This document shows, in pieces, positions 24,392 through 36,062 of a stretch of 64,000 nucleotides of DNA (the first letter of the stretch is position 1; the number at the start of each line of letters is the position of its first letter). The notes under the pieces are model-generated. The model saw only the letters and a list, made by a program, of their open reading frames with translations. It did no database searches and was not told the DNA's origin. The DNA is from Rhodeus uyekii (taxonomy: Eukaryota; Chordata; Actinopteri; Cypriniformes; Acheilognathidae): contig JAWRVZ010000076.1 in NCBI GenBank assembly GCA_037043235.1, forward strand, positions 372,001-436,000, in the 5' to 3' direction. Both the position numbers and the translations under genes were made by a program.

Positions 24392-27300
24392 AAAGTGTGT
24401 ATTCGGGCGCTAGCTCCCTACGATGCCCAGAGGAGGGAATCACGGAGTTCATCTCTGTGACAGAGCCTCCCCCCCCTCCCGCGAGTGCCTCCTGGCATGA
24501 GGAAGCAAATGACGCTGCGGTCCACCATGGCGGCGCCCAGGGTGCAAGGTTCCAGGGTGGTGCCAGGGGAACGGACCAGGCTGGTTCAGGCAAGGCTGGA
24601 GGGTCTGGAGGGTCAGGCGGGACCGGTGAAGGGTCTGAAGGTTCTAGATGGTCTGGTGGGTCTGGGAGGTCCCAGGATGTAGCCAAAAAATCGATTGACC
24701 CAAACGAAGCGTAGGTGTGGCGACAACCTCCCGAGGTGGAGCCAGTGTGCCCGAGGACTGGGGCGGAGCCGGTGTGACAGAGGACCGAGGTGACGACACA
24801 GGGACGGAGGAGCCCACTGCAGCCGAAGGGGTAGAGGGATGGATCGTAGTGGAAGTGCCGTAGGTCTATGGTGAAGGTTGAGCGACGACTGACTGAGGAG
24901 GAGCCGTTGGGACAAGGGAACCCGGTGGAGCCGCCAGGTCGAGGGTCGCGGGTGGAGCCGAGGGTTGGAGGAGCCAGGACAGGGCCAACAGGCCAATGTT
25001 GAGTGAAGGGATCCAAGGCCAGAGGCAGAGCCAAGGGATCCCCAACTGCCAACGAGGCTGGAGGCGGCAGGACCTGCAACTGCACTTCCCAGTAGGGTGC
25101 TTCCAGTGACCAGTAGGGTGCTTCCAGTGCCTTTATAGTCTGGGTGATGGGTGTCAGCTGGAGCGGTAAACAGTCCAAAGTACAGGCTTGTGGGAAATGT
25201 AGTGCTTGTGTGTGTGTATATAAGTGTGTATTTGGGCGCTAGCTCCCTCCGATGCCCAGAGGAGGGAGTCACGTGTATACTGTAGTCTTGTTTATTTATA
25301 GTTTGTCTGTTTTCCATTTCCAGAGTATAATGACTCAGAGCAAGCCAAAAATGACTTGTGTATGGCGGGTCAGTACTCTGAGCAGGATGAGGAACCTCAG
25401 AAGAAGGTGTGCCAATTTAGGAGAAGTTTACTTCACCACTGCTCTGGGATGGAGGACACCACTTTCGGCTATGCTAAAGGACAGCCATGCGTTATTGTCA
25501 AGATGAATAGGGTGAGTGATCTTACATGCACTACCATTCAATAGTTTGGGGTCATTTATTTAAAGAATTGATTATTTTATTCAACAAAGATGAATGAAAT
25601 CGTTTAAAATTGACAGTAAAGAGTTTATTCTATTCCAAATGAATGCTGCTCTTTTGTATTGTCTATTGATTAAAGAATCCTGAAAATAAATGAATTGCGG
25701 TTTCCACAAACATATTAAGCAGCACAATTATTGATAATACTAATAAGAATTTTTCTTGAGCACCAGATCAGCATATTACTGAATTGATCATGTGAAACTG
25801 AAGACTGGAGTAATGCATTTTTTACAGAAGTAAGAACATGAATACTAGGGAGCAAAAAATCCAACTGAAGATAAACTACAGTAAAATACAATCCTGGTCA
25901 ATGCAAAATGGTTTCAAATTCTCACAAACAAGAACTATCTGTATGCTTTTTTGTAAACTTAGTTCATATCGGAGTTGTTTGCTGATGGTGTCCCCATTAA
26001 AGTTGTTAAAGAGGTATCTTGGTATCACCTTTGAGAGCAAACTGTCTTTTGTTCCTTGAATGTTTTAAAGATTTTATCCAGAAACAAATGGCAAGCAGAC
26101 TCTTTTGTTCAGAACTTTTAATTCGCTCTATGGCAGCATCACTTAGGGATTCGCCAGGAAATCATATGTAGGACTGTTGGATACTCACCACAAGGGAATA
26201 TAACTGACTTTGGGAGACTACAGAGCATCACCAGTCCAAAGTCTATATGTAGAAGCCAATGAACCTTCCTTGGAAATCAGATGCTTTAAGTTGGCTTACT
26301 TATTTTCCATCCATTTGGTCTATGGATTATAACCCATCTGGATAATCTGCAAGAATCTTATTTAAACATTTTGGAACAGACAAGTTTTTGCAGAATTCCT
26401 TCATGGGGTCTCAAAGAGCCCAAAATACATCTGGATTTAGCAAAAAAATCAAAGACTCATCCAAATAATGAATCCGCAGCAATTTCTGGAAATAAGAGTA
26501 ATGTCCCCACAACATAGATCAATATACACAGATGGATCTAAATCTGGAAATCAAGTGGCAGCAGCTTTTGCAACAAATCAACTCTGTCAGAGTAAACGCA
26601 TCCCTTGCCAAATTAAAAATTTCACTGGAGAGGGAAATGATTGCCATTGAATTTCATTGAGATATTTTCACAATAGGATTTAAAAAATAATAATAACTGA
26701 TTCCAAATCATGTCTTTAATCATTGTGTAACACAGAGTGCTCTCAGGGATGAGTGAAGTCAGGATCCATGTGCGGGAGAACTTTATTTATATAATTACAA
26801 CAATCAAAGTAAACAAAAATAAACATGAGAAAGCCAGGAAGCAGAACTGAGAACCTCAACGAAACATCTAACAAAGGACAAGGAACGTGAGAAACACTAA
26901 GGTTTAAATACACAAGGGATAATTGGCAAATAAGATACACCTGGGAACAATCAAATAACAATTCAAGAAGAAAAAAATACAAATGACTGTAAAATGTAGT
27001 GCAGAAAAGGAAATAGCATAAGTCCACACAAGAAGAGAGCAACACAAGGAAAATCATGACAGAGGAATCCCCCCGCCCCCGTCCCGCCTCCCTGAAGGAG
27101 TGGATTCCTGACGCTCCTCAACAAATAAACACACATAAGCCCAGGAGGGATGTGGAGCAGAGGGTTAGGGGGGATGGAAGTCCAGTGTGGTGGATTTGGG
27201 GATTGAGGAGGATCAGAGAGCCAGGGTGGAGGCGGCAGAGCAGGTAGCCACGGTGGAGCAGGTGGTACGGGAACCCATCTCGGCACATCAGGGCGAGCAG

Positions 27301-30300
27301 AAGATCACCACGGTAGATCGGGGCAGAACTGTGTAACAGGGAGGTTATAAACAGCCTCTGTGGCCACAACAGAAAGCTCAGAGGGTTCCTGGAAGACCTC
27401 TGTGGCCAACAGAGGGCAGGCAGAGTGTTAAAGGATGGCTTCTGTGGTCATGTCAGGGCTGAGAGTTAAGTCAAAAGACGACCTCTGTGGTCGTGTCAGG
27501 GTAGACAAAGTTCAAGAGTAGATGCCGTCTCTTTGGGAGGGGCTGGAGTGATGGTGACTGCCATTGCAGGAAGGGCAGCCAATGGCGGAAGGACCTCCAA
27601 AACCACCTGACTCAATGGACCACCAAACTCGGTTCCACTGAGACCACTGGGGGCCAGCCCCTCGCACCATCAGTTCGCTAGTCTTGAATGCCTTGGAGCA
27701 GCCTTTGTTGCTTCAGGTTTGGCAGCTGGGGAGTGTGGACGTGGCGACCATGACGGCTGGAGAGTTTGCCGTGGAGGCCATGAGAATTAAAAATCTACTC
27801 AACAAGAAAAAACTACAAAGGTCTATAAAACATGGCACATAACAGGGAATAACATAAAAGACCACGCAAGACCAGGGGAACACAAGACTCAAACAGTTAG
27901 GGTTAATATTATTTTCTGTTGGGTATCTGACCACTCTGGTAATGAGTAAGTAGACAGTGTTGCTAAAGATCTATAGAACCAATACACCTTTCACAGGATC
28001 CATTGTCCATTCAGCATATTTTACTCGACTGCAATACTTCTACTCCTTTGAGGAACTTGTTTTAATCTGTTGATATGTTTGAAAAGGTTTTTATCCAAGT
28101 AAGTCCAAATGTAGTTTTAAGGTTTTTATGGGGAAACAAAGACTCTTAAACATCTTATTCAGTTTTATTTTTGAATGACTAAACCTGGCTCTCAGCATGA
28201 ATATAGCCATAGAAGCTTGCATTGGATTAAAAAAGGAAGAAATACTGGAGTAACGGCTGCTGAAAATCCCCTCACAAGAATACATTACATTTGAAAAATA
28301 TTAAACCCCAAACATTTGAATGGTGGTGTATACAAAACATATAATTCAAAATGGATAATACATTATTAAATTATTTTCTTCAAGTTTAAAACTGTTACTC
28401 AAACATTAATATTTCATAATGGCTGGGTGTTTTGAATCAGGCTGATAGTGTATTATTCTTAACCCTCAGATCATTGGTCTTAAGCCGTCTGGAGATCCGT
28501 ACATCAACTGCACAACAAAGGTAATAACTATAAACCTGTTCAAAATGGAAATAGATTAAATAATTTAATTTACATGTCTGATATGAAGATATAGGTAAAC
28601 ACCTAAGATCATAAATGTATAAGTTTGTATCCGTGGTGTTTTTTGTGGATTAAAGCTGCAATTTATAAGAGAAATTTTAAAAAAGGAACTAAAAAAGCAT
28701 ATTAAGATATTAAGATCATCTGCTGGCTGTTTCTCAGTGTAATCACAATTAAAGAACTAAAACAGGTCTACATTTAACCTACAAATGACCTCACTTTTAA
28801 GTCTTTAAGTCTAAGTCTATTTTCACTTTTGGTTTGCTCACACTTAGCTGTAATGGCCATTGATTGCGTAAGATGTCAGCAAAGCAGAGGTCTTGTTTGT
28901 AATTGTCAATGTAGTTTTCTTATGGATTTCAGCTTTAAGGTTTGATTTAAATGTTGTTGTGTCTCCTGCTTGGATTTCTAATTGTTAGTCCATCCTCTCT
29001 CAAGAGTGTTGTTTTGTTTTTCTTTTCCTCTCATGTCTCAATTGCATGCTGCCAGTTGAACTCCTTAGTAAAGTGATGGGTAAGATCACTGTATATATGG
29101 TCTTTCTCATCCACCCGGTCGTTTGCTACCGATGTGATTGAGCATGTCTCTGATATATTCTGTCATTCCTTACTACAAAAAATATTTCTGCAAGCCGCAA
29201 CATAGAAATAACATCTTGTCAAAATTAGGGATGCACTGATGTGTTAAATATTATCTGAAATGAAATGAACCACTAAAAATTAAGATCAATCATTTTAAAT
29301 GATATAGGTGAATTTAAGAAACATTTTATTGTACAGTACGAAATTTGCTAAAGATTTCATTTAACTTTTATTATATTATTAGTATTTAAAAGATTAACTT
29401 TAAGTGAATGTTAGATTGTGGAAAAAACAAATAGAGGAAATGATTAAATATCTAACAAATACAAATAAATTGACAAAATCTGTAATATAGGACTATATCT
29501 CAGGCATCCCTAATTAGAATCAATTAACTTTCCATTCTCACAGTTGTTATCATCTGAATATTTTCTTAGATGAGTTGCTAATGCTAGTTTTGATCAAGAT
29601 GGTTGGCTAATACTGCGACAAATTGTCATTTATTTAGCATGGCAAAGCAGCAGCATGACTTTCAGCGCTTTATTTTCTCCAAAGTAGCAGTCTGCTTTGT
29701 CTGTCTTATGCTGGGATTAATTATGCACTGCATTCAAATGTATTATTATGCTGTAGCTGCTGAATATGTCATTTAGATGACTTATATTAGCATTACAACT
29801 AAAAAAAAAAAAGGTGTCAAGGCAAAAATGGCAAACTATTTAGTAGTCTTAATCACAAGCATTTAAATCACAATTCACTGGTCAGGAAATAAGGAAGAAT
29901 TGCACAAATACTGTAGATAAAGTAACTTAGCATGGAATAGCCTTGTAGGGGAATTACAGTTAAGACCCGAGGACCAGAATGAAGTGTTGAATGAAGGCCA
30001 GGAGTCAGAAATGCAGTCAATAGAAGACATTTTAGTGAAGTTTAGGTTGCAGATTCATCAGCAGAAGCTTCAGGTCTCACAAGGAGTTCGTAGGCCACCT
30101 CACTTACAATAACATTGTTACAGCAATTATACTCTAACAGAGGGTAGTGCTGGTTCATACCTCAGTCTGTTCATGAGTTGTTGAAAAATATCTCCCAGTT
30201 GGTTTGATTTTAATGTGAAATTAAATATTCGCTGTAGGGTTCAAATCTTGACTCTGACCGGGCCAAACGTGAGTCTGTTGGACTTGTTCTCAAGTCGCTT

Positions 30301-32423
30301 CTTGGTTGCCTTTGCAGTTTGGGCAGGAGCCTTGTCTTGTTGAAAAGTAACATCTGATCATTCCTCTTTAGATAACAACTATCCTTTGTGGGAAGCAAAC
30401 CCTTCTGCAATATTCTCCTGTTCTCCAAAGCATTAAATGACTCTTCACAGTGAAGCAGCTCAGCAATACCAGCAGCTAAAAAGTCTCTTCGGCAGCTCTT
30501 CCTCAATGCTTCACTGTGGTAGAGATGCAATTATTTTTATATTTCTCAGCAGATTTTGGAAGACACTTCTCTGGAGCATTACCATGCAACTCATTGTGAT
30601 TCATCACTCCACCCGTAACATCCCATATTTTGCCAAGCAATGGCTTTTTAAGTAGTGCTTAGATTTGCTTACATTTTTGCTCATTTCCTGACCAGTAATT
30701 TGTGGTTAAGACAATTAAAAGCTTAGTGTATAGCCATTTTGGGCTTGGATACGTTTTTTTTGTTTTTTTTGCTCATGAGTGTACATCAAATGACATCATC
30801 CACTCTCACCCAGTAAAGGTATTGTGTCTTCAGTTGTCTGACGGTATTTTCTTGCTTTTCTTCAGAGTGAGAAACCTCTTCAGATGCAGTATTTCCCCCA
30901 TGAGGGGACTATTGATAGGATGTATTTCCCTTACTATGGGAAAAAGACACATGTAAGTCACTCACCACATGTTTAAATGAATATTCCAGGTACAAGTTAC
31001 AGCTCAGACAATAGTATTTGTAGCATAATAAACTCAAAAGAAATGCCACTTGGACAGTTTTTGGACAGTCCATAAGTATGGACAGTAGGGCACATAATGG
31101 AATAATTGTATATAATTTGGGGTCAATTTATAAATGTTAAAATATCTCAGTTGTATAGTTATAAGATAACATGTATAAACATGATTTTTGTGTGAAAAGA
31201 TGTTTTTCGAATTTTCTGTGTATCGAATTTTACAACTTTGTTGCTATACAGTGATCCCTCGTTTTTCGCGGTTAATGTGGACCGGAACCCCCTGCGATCA
31301 GTGAAAATCCGCGAAGTAGGATTAACCCCCCTAGGAATTTCCATATATGTGTGTGTAGGTACCACAGTCTTTAAAATATGTATATTTATACTTTAAATCA
31401 ATTTTAATTAAATCTATTTAATTATAAAACCTTAATATTATACATTTACTCTCTCTCTCTCATACGATACGTATTATGGTGCTCTACACTCATCAATGAC
31501 AGTAGTATCTTGAGATTTGACTCCAGTAATAATGACGATGACATACCTGTGCGGTTCCATGTATGTGATGATGGTGATGGTGTTACTGCACTGGTATAAT
31601 GAGGCCTTTAAATCAGTTGAGGAAGCGCCTCATCGTCAGATATCGGCGCTCAATCGTCAACATTTGCTTCTGAGAGAGGCGAAGAGGCTCTCATTGGTCG
31701 ATCTCACGCCGGGAACCAATCATGTGTCTTGTCTGAGTGCCGTGTGTGTGTACAAAGCCTCTGAGAGAGTTTATCTCTTTGTCTGGCATCCTGGGAAACC
31801 GTTTCTCTCGCATCACGATGAAACAACGCTGCTTTCCGCAATACGGCTGCCAATATGGTGGTATTTTTGGAATTTGTATTTTTCGAAGAATATTTTTGAA
31901 ATATCCGCGCTGCACTGAGGCCGCGGAACTTGAACCGCGAAGTGGCGAGGGATTACTGTAATACAATGCCATTAACCCCTAAAGTAATTAAATACAGATG
32001 TTTTAATAAGAATTAATGGTCCTGTTAAAAGTGCTTTTATAGAAGCTTCACATTTCTGCTTCAAAGTCCTCCAAAAAATGCCAAATCAATGGACAAGTCG
32101 AGATTTTTTTGTAGTACTCAAAATTCTGAGTGAGTTTAGCTTGTTTTAAACCTAGAATATTTCCAGAAAATATAGTGTTAGATGTTCATTTGAATGTGTG
32201 TGTGGTGAAGTGCGCATTATTTCACCTGTGTTTTTCTGTCTCTGATCATCAATAGAAGGGTTACGTTCAGCCTCTGGTTGCTGTAAAGCTGTTGCTTAAG
32301 AAGGAAGACTACAACTCTGAGCTGATTGTAGAGTGCAAGGTAGAGGGCTCCAACCTCAAGAACAACGACGAGCGCGACAAGTTTCTTGGTCGCGTCACTT
32401 TTCGGGTTCTGGTGACCGAATAA
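19452..32423 (+). CDS. atp1b3: Na+/K+-ATPase subunit beta-3
   Basis: Seven exons: 19452-19566, 23531-23659, 23874-23972, 25324-25511, 28470-28520, 30866-30952 and 32256-32423 (stop TAA). All junctions are GT-AG and phases agree, giving 278 residues against 279 in human ATP1B3. The product is the type II membrane glycoprotein that folds and delivers the catalytic alpha subunit to the plasma membrane. The short cytoplasmic end has IYNPRTGEFFGRT. One membrane helix begins at residue 40 (LILLFYLVFY). The ectodomain has six cysteines for the family's three disulfides and NRS, NDS and NCT glycosylation sites. The start codon matches the family's short N terminus. MKYFPYYGKK-like (YFPYYGKKTH) and DERDKFLGRV blocks favour beta-3 over other beta types; whether a or b paralogue is not settled. 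Confidence 0.95.
19848..19875. repeat. (CT)n microsatellite
   Basis: Pure CT tract, broken once by TTT, in atp1b3 intron 1. Confidence 0.85.
23034..23289. mobile_element. Tc1/mariner MITE in atp1b3 intron 1
   Basis: 256 bp flanked by TA (23032-23033 and 23290-23291). The left end CAGTGGTGTGAAAAAGTGTT pairs with the right end AACACTTCCTCACACCACTG. Inside are the phrases found in fish Tc1 derivatives ('caaacttacatggccctgtgtgaaaaagtg'-type block). No transposase frame, so non-autonomous. Confidence 0.85.
23691..23722. repeat. (TA)n microsatellite
   Basis: AT dinucleotide run just after the exon 2 donor of atp1b3. Confidence 0.85.
24040..25280. repeat. GC-rich insertion with direct repeats, atp1b3 intron 3
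   Basis: A G-rich block fills most of intron 3. Its core (about 24470-25130) has short units such as GGGTCTGGAGG and CGAGGTGGAGCC repeated irregularly. The core is bracketed by two diverged direct copies of about 150 bp (24288-24441 and 25130-25271), each starting with TATAGTCTGGGTGATGGGTG and ending in GATGCCCAGAGGAGGG. A (GT)n run sits in each copy. The long minus-strand open frames across it (24327-25178, 24613-25317) are low-complexity proline/serine-rich frames, not genes. It is probably a non-autonomous retroelement or a cyprinid satellite-like repeat. Confidence 0.6.
25533..25815. mobile_element. Ubiquitous cyprinid MITE, atp1b3 intron 4
   Basis: Starts CTACCATTCAATAGTTTGGG and carries the phrases TGGTTTCCACAAACATATTA-like, 'gagcaccagatcagcatatta' and 'gaagactggagtaatgca' in shortened form. 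This abundant repeat is familiar across carp and zebrafish DNA. Further fragments lie at 49455-49530 and 62755-62880. Confidence 0.6.
25830..26735 (+). pseudogene. I-clade-like LINE fragment, 5' part
   Basis: Decayed plus-strand frames in atp1b3 intron 4. One (25838-26059) resembles the end of a reverse transcriptase (SWSMQNGFKFSQTRTICMLFC, then YLGITFESKLSF). A later frame (26468-26650) has YTDGSKSG, the first catalytic block of an RNase H domain, found in I/Nimb-type LINEs. Frames are shifted between blocks. The sequence breaks at about 26735 and resumes at about 27905. Confidence 0.65.
26737..27905. mobile_element. Element nested in the LINE, unclassified
   Basis: About 1.17 kb lies between two halves of the RNase H region of the LINE. 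Its left part is A-rich (AACAATCAAAGTAAACAAAA and similar) and its right part is G-rich with GGCCA/GTGGTCGTGTCAGGG-type units. It shares the GGATCCA...TGC opening style with the block at 24040. No coding frame is recognised, and no clear target duplication was read. Confidence 0.5.
27906..28200 (+). pseudogene. I-clade-like LINE fragment, 3' part
   Basis: Continues the LINE after the nested insertion. The plus strand codes a VDSVAKDL-like piece (end of RNase H), then HCPFSIF and NVVLRFLWGNK-like pieces resembling the C terminus of these ORF2 proteins. Stops are present. Confidence 0.5.
29944..30145 (-). repeat. Truncated, diverged relative of the LTR
   Basis: About 200 bp match the first part (plus orientation) of the LTR at 2513, from TGTAGGGGAATTACAG to CTCTAACAGAGGGT, with several substitutions and small indels. 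It stops just before the CRE-like pair present in the full LTRs. It lies in atp1b3 intron 5 and is clearly older than the array. Confidence 0.8.
30205..30860. repeat. Probable decayed DNA transposon, atp1b3 intron 5
   Basis: Phrases such as TTGACTCTGACCGGGCC and ATGCTTCACTGTGGTAGAGATG recall common fish DNA elements. The copy is heavily decayed, and its ends and class are not clear. Confidence 0.35.
31249..31958. mobile_element. pogo/Tigger-like MITE, atp1b3 intron 6
   Basis: 710 bp flanked by TA (31247-31248, 31959-31960). The left end CAGTGATCCCTCGTTTTTCG and the right end CGAGGGATTACTG are inverted; GCGGTT/AACCGCG blocks pair next to them. The CAGTGATCCCTCG terminus is characteristic of Tigger/pogo-type Tc1-mariner elements. 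The open frames inside (for example 31517-31918) match no transposase. Confidence 0.8.
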
Positions 32424-33009
32424 AGCAGTTGCTGGATGCTAAAGGGGTACTTGCACTACTTTTCTCCCTGTTGTCACTCCCATGTACATCCTGCTGGTGC
32501 TCAGCATGTCTAAAGGACCTAATTTAACACTCCACACACAGGCATGACTGATTGATTTGATTTGATTTTTTTGTTTAAAAAAAAAATCCCCTTCTTTAAC
32601 TCCCTGCCTTGCACCTCCTCCTGCTGAAGCGTCTCTGAACGTTTAACTGTATTTTAACCCCGGGCCTCGCATTCCCTAGATGTTTTGAATTCCTTAACGT
32701 CATTACGTTGTTCCCTTAAAGGGATTTTGTTTACATTGTACTTGATGAGACGGGTTAGTCGATACCATAATCCTTGGTTGGTGTTTTTTGTGTTTGTGTT
32801 GCTCTGTGTGAATATATTTAATTGTCGAATTGTCATTTTGCTGTAGGAATTATGTCGAAAAACTGGTATTATCTGACATTTTTAAAATATGAAATACAGA
32901 AGGAGCCAAATGTGTAACCTAAATGATATTCATAACCTCTGCATGGATCCTCGTTCATGCAGATGCCTTAAGCGCCATTTAACACCTTGGTAAAAATGCT
33001 ATTTTGACA

Positions 33010-33021
33010 AATAAAAATAAA
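33010..33021 (+). terminator. atp1b3: Probable atp1b3 polyadenylation signals
   Basis: Two successive AATAAA hexamers (33010-33015 and 33016-33021) lie about 590 bp after the atp1b3 stop codon on its strand, which would give a 3' UTR of about 600 bases. Confidence 0.5.
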
Positions 33022-35285
33022 ACGAGAAAGAAGTGGTTGCAGATGGTCTGTTATATCCTGAATGTACCACACGATGGCGTTAAGACAATGTTGTCTGAAC
33101 AGTTTTGCAACAAAAATATAGATGCATAATCCCGCCTTTTTTATAGCATCTTCAAAATGACAGCGATTGTGCTGAATAGCAATTTGTTTAGAATATACAA
33201 GCATGACTGTATTTGTATTTGAACTCATTCTCTTACTGTACTGAAACATGCATACAGTGCCATATACGCCGTATTTGTTTAACTTAACCATGTCAGAGTG
33301 CTCAACCAAACATAGCACTGTCTATTCCTGCCAGCAGCTATCAATAAATCAGCAGTCTGCGTCAACTGATTAGTTGACCACATTTAGTCAGAGATGGGAA
33401 TCTGCTTCAGTCTGTACATTGTTGGTCTTTTAAGCTAGGCAATATAGCTGTGAAAGCTTAATGTACACTTTCGAATGTCCAGCTATTGCACTTATAGTGC
33501 CTATCGAAAACATATAGTCAAGTCACTTATTAGGCAATGAGTCCATGTTAAGCTAAGACATAACATTTATTATTATTATTTTGCATTCTAATAGCTGGTC
33601 AGAAAATAAAATTCGATTAATTGCTATTTTCTATTGATAATTATTTTAATATTGTTTAATTCTACTGATGGTTCAATGTTTTAAACAGTAATAAATAAAA
33701 ATACACTGCTTACTTTACAGGTAAATATTGTCCAGATAGTATTCTAAAAATTCGTTTTGGTCTTTGACAATACATAAATAAAATATAATTCAAATAGAAG
33801 CCTGTTAATTAATTTTGGAAACATGTTGCCAAGATATTTTTCTCACAGAAAATATAGAAAAATATAATAAGGGATCATCATGTTTTGGGGTCTTTGGTAT
33901 TGTCACCTGGAGAATGTCACTACATTTCTAATTTAGTGTATTCTCCATCAAAACTCAAGCAGAGCACATAATAACTGTATTATGCAACAAGTACTGTAGA
34001 TTGCTTAATAAAGCTCAGGAGTGATGTAACAGTCTTTGAATGCAGGAAGCAGACCCCTTCATGCGCGCTCAACCACACTGGTATTCTACGATCTCATAAA
34101 CTGGTGAGAGTCTGGAGAGTGTGACTCATCTTGGTTCAGCAAATCAGACTGCAGGTTGCAAGGATTAGAGGTTGATTTAAGTACGCGAGTGTAAGCCAGA
34201 TTATCGCTTTACAAGATAAGTGTGGTGTACTGAATTCAGCCCAGAACTTTTCTGGCAGTCTGTGATTTGACTCCTTAATCTGGGGAATATTTTTAGGTTT
34301 TGACTCTTGTTGTGATTGTACACCTATGAATAATTTGTGGGATTAATTTTAAGATTCAATTACTTCAGGAACAAGTATGAGGAAAAAGAAGGAAAAATGT
34401 AAACCTGAAGACTAACATCTGCAAGTGAACTTTGAGACTCTTCACCTAAATTTACAGATTTGACTAGTTTACTGATTAGTACCAACATTCTTTAAAAGAA
34501 AGAGACATTTTATTGAACCATTTTGAATATCTGATACAATTACATTTATCATTATTACTTACCGGACAAAAGGTAAAAACTCAACACTGGCAAAGACACA
34601 GAACAAATAAATCATTTGAAGACAGGTAATTTGCTCCATTTTATGTCACTGACTGGTATTTTTTACAAGCCCAGTATTATAAAAGCAACACAAACGAAGA
34701 CTTTAAAGGGGGCACAAGCTGCACCTTGGTTACGTAGTACAACTACTGAGGAGCAGACATATCAGTGCCAAAGCTCGCTCTCCGTGCCCTTGAGGATTGA
34801 ACTATTTCAGCTGAACTTTCCTGTAAAGGAAAGCAGTCTGCTGTGTACATCTAGCCCGTCATATCAGAGTGGTAAAGAAGTAACAAAACCCAAAATGAAT
34901 TGTTACCTTTAAATGCTAAGTAATCAAGCTCTGAATTTATTTAATTTCAGAGCTAATTATATATATATATTGATTTATTAATCCATATTCATATATACAT
35001 ATTTATACACACAAAAAATCTAGGTGTGAATTCAGAAATTCCCTGCTATCAAAGATCACAAGCATGAGTTAACAATTCGTGCAAGACTTTCTACAACAGA
35101 TCAATTGAGCTCCGTTGGACAGTTACACAATTCATTAAAATGCACTTTTGTTAGCATGTAAAAGTTCACCTGTGTCACAGGCAGGCCCAAACTGAATCTG
35201 TGTGCATGGAATGCGCTGCAGAATTGGAACGACCATTTTTCACAAAATCCTTCATATTCATTTTGTTAAATATTTAGGCTAATCT
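33022..35285. other. Intergenic, no gene seen
   Basis: AT-rich DNA between the convergent atp1b3 and grk7 genes. The open frame at 34616-34912 has no family match and no splice context. A short AT run lies near 34960. Confidence 0.4.
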
Positions 35286-35289
35286 GTGA

Positions 35290-35415
35290 TGGACTAGCCA
35301 TCTGTCCAAGGTTTTTTTCCCTGCCTACGGTGTGAGACGCTGGAATAGGCTCCAGCATCCCTGCGATCCTATGCGCGACAAGCGTTTGGAAAATGGATGG
35401 GTGGATGGATGAATT
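35290..35415 (+). mobile_element. Fish LINE/SINE 3'-tail fragment
   Basis: Contains GGAATAGGCTCCAGCATCCC, 'tgcgatcctatgcgcgacaagcg' in part, and ends in a GGATGGGTGGATGGATGAAT microsatellite. This is the well-known tail of an abundant teleost retroposon (RTE-like). Only the tail is present. Confidence 0.65.
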
Positions 35416-36062
35416 TAATTGTAGTACATTCCATAGAATTCCGCAGATTCCATCTGGGCCTGGCCTTCAGTAGCCTATTATAGTCTTATGTTATGTATAC
35501 AGCAGATGCCAATCGTGTACTAGAACACCGTGAACTAATCCACAAATAAATTGTGATTTGGCAAGGCAGGAGATGTTTGGAACGCAAACCACTACTTCTT
35601 GAGGATGACTCTTTTTTTGCATATCCACACATCTCTGCCTTCTGATCACAAACTTCAATCAATTACATCGAGTCACTATAGTTACATAATAATCTTAAAG
35701 TCTCTTTAGGTGGCCTGTAGTCCTCTACTCTTCTAGCATCTTCTCAATAGGGAATGGTACTTTTACTTGCACCCCCTGTTGGATAGGAGGTTGACTACTT
35801 CACGAGACATAAAGGAACTCCAGAGAAGAGCTTCCCTGACTGGTCCAAAGCTCAGTCCACCACATCATGGATGGTCTAGAATGATTCTCAGGCCATGTTT
35901 CTGTGCAGATGAAGCAATTAGAGTGTCCTTCTATGCTACAACGGACTACCGTCCCATCCCTCTCCAGTCATGCTTCACTCTTCTTCGACACAGAGCACAG
36001 TTTTAATCATAGTAGTGATGCCACTGAAAACATTTTCTGGGCTGGGTGGATGGATTGGTCCC

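Noticed and set aside
24327..25317. Long minus-strand open frames of 283 and 234 codons
   Set aside because: They overlap in different frames across a G-rich minisatellite, are proline/serine/histidine-rich, and lie in an atp1b3 intron. Long frames are expected in GC-rich repeats.
31517..31972. Open frames on both strands (133, 93 and 74 codons)
   Set aside because: They lie within a TA-flanked pogo-like MITE and match no transposase.
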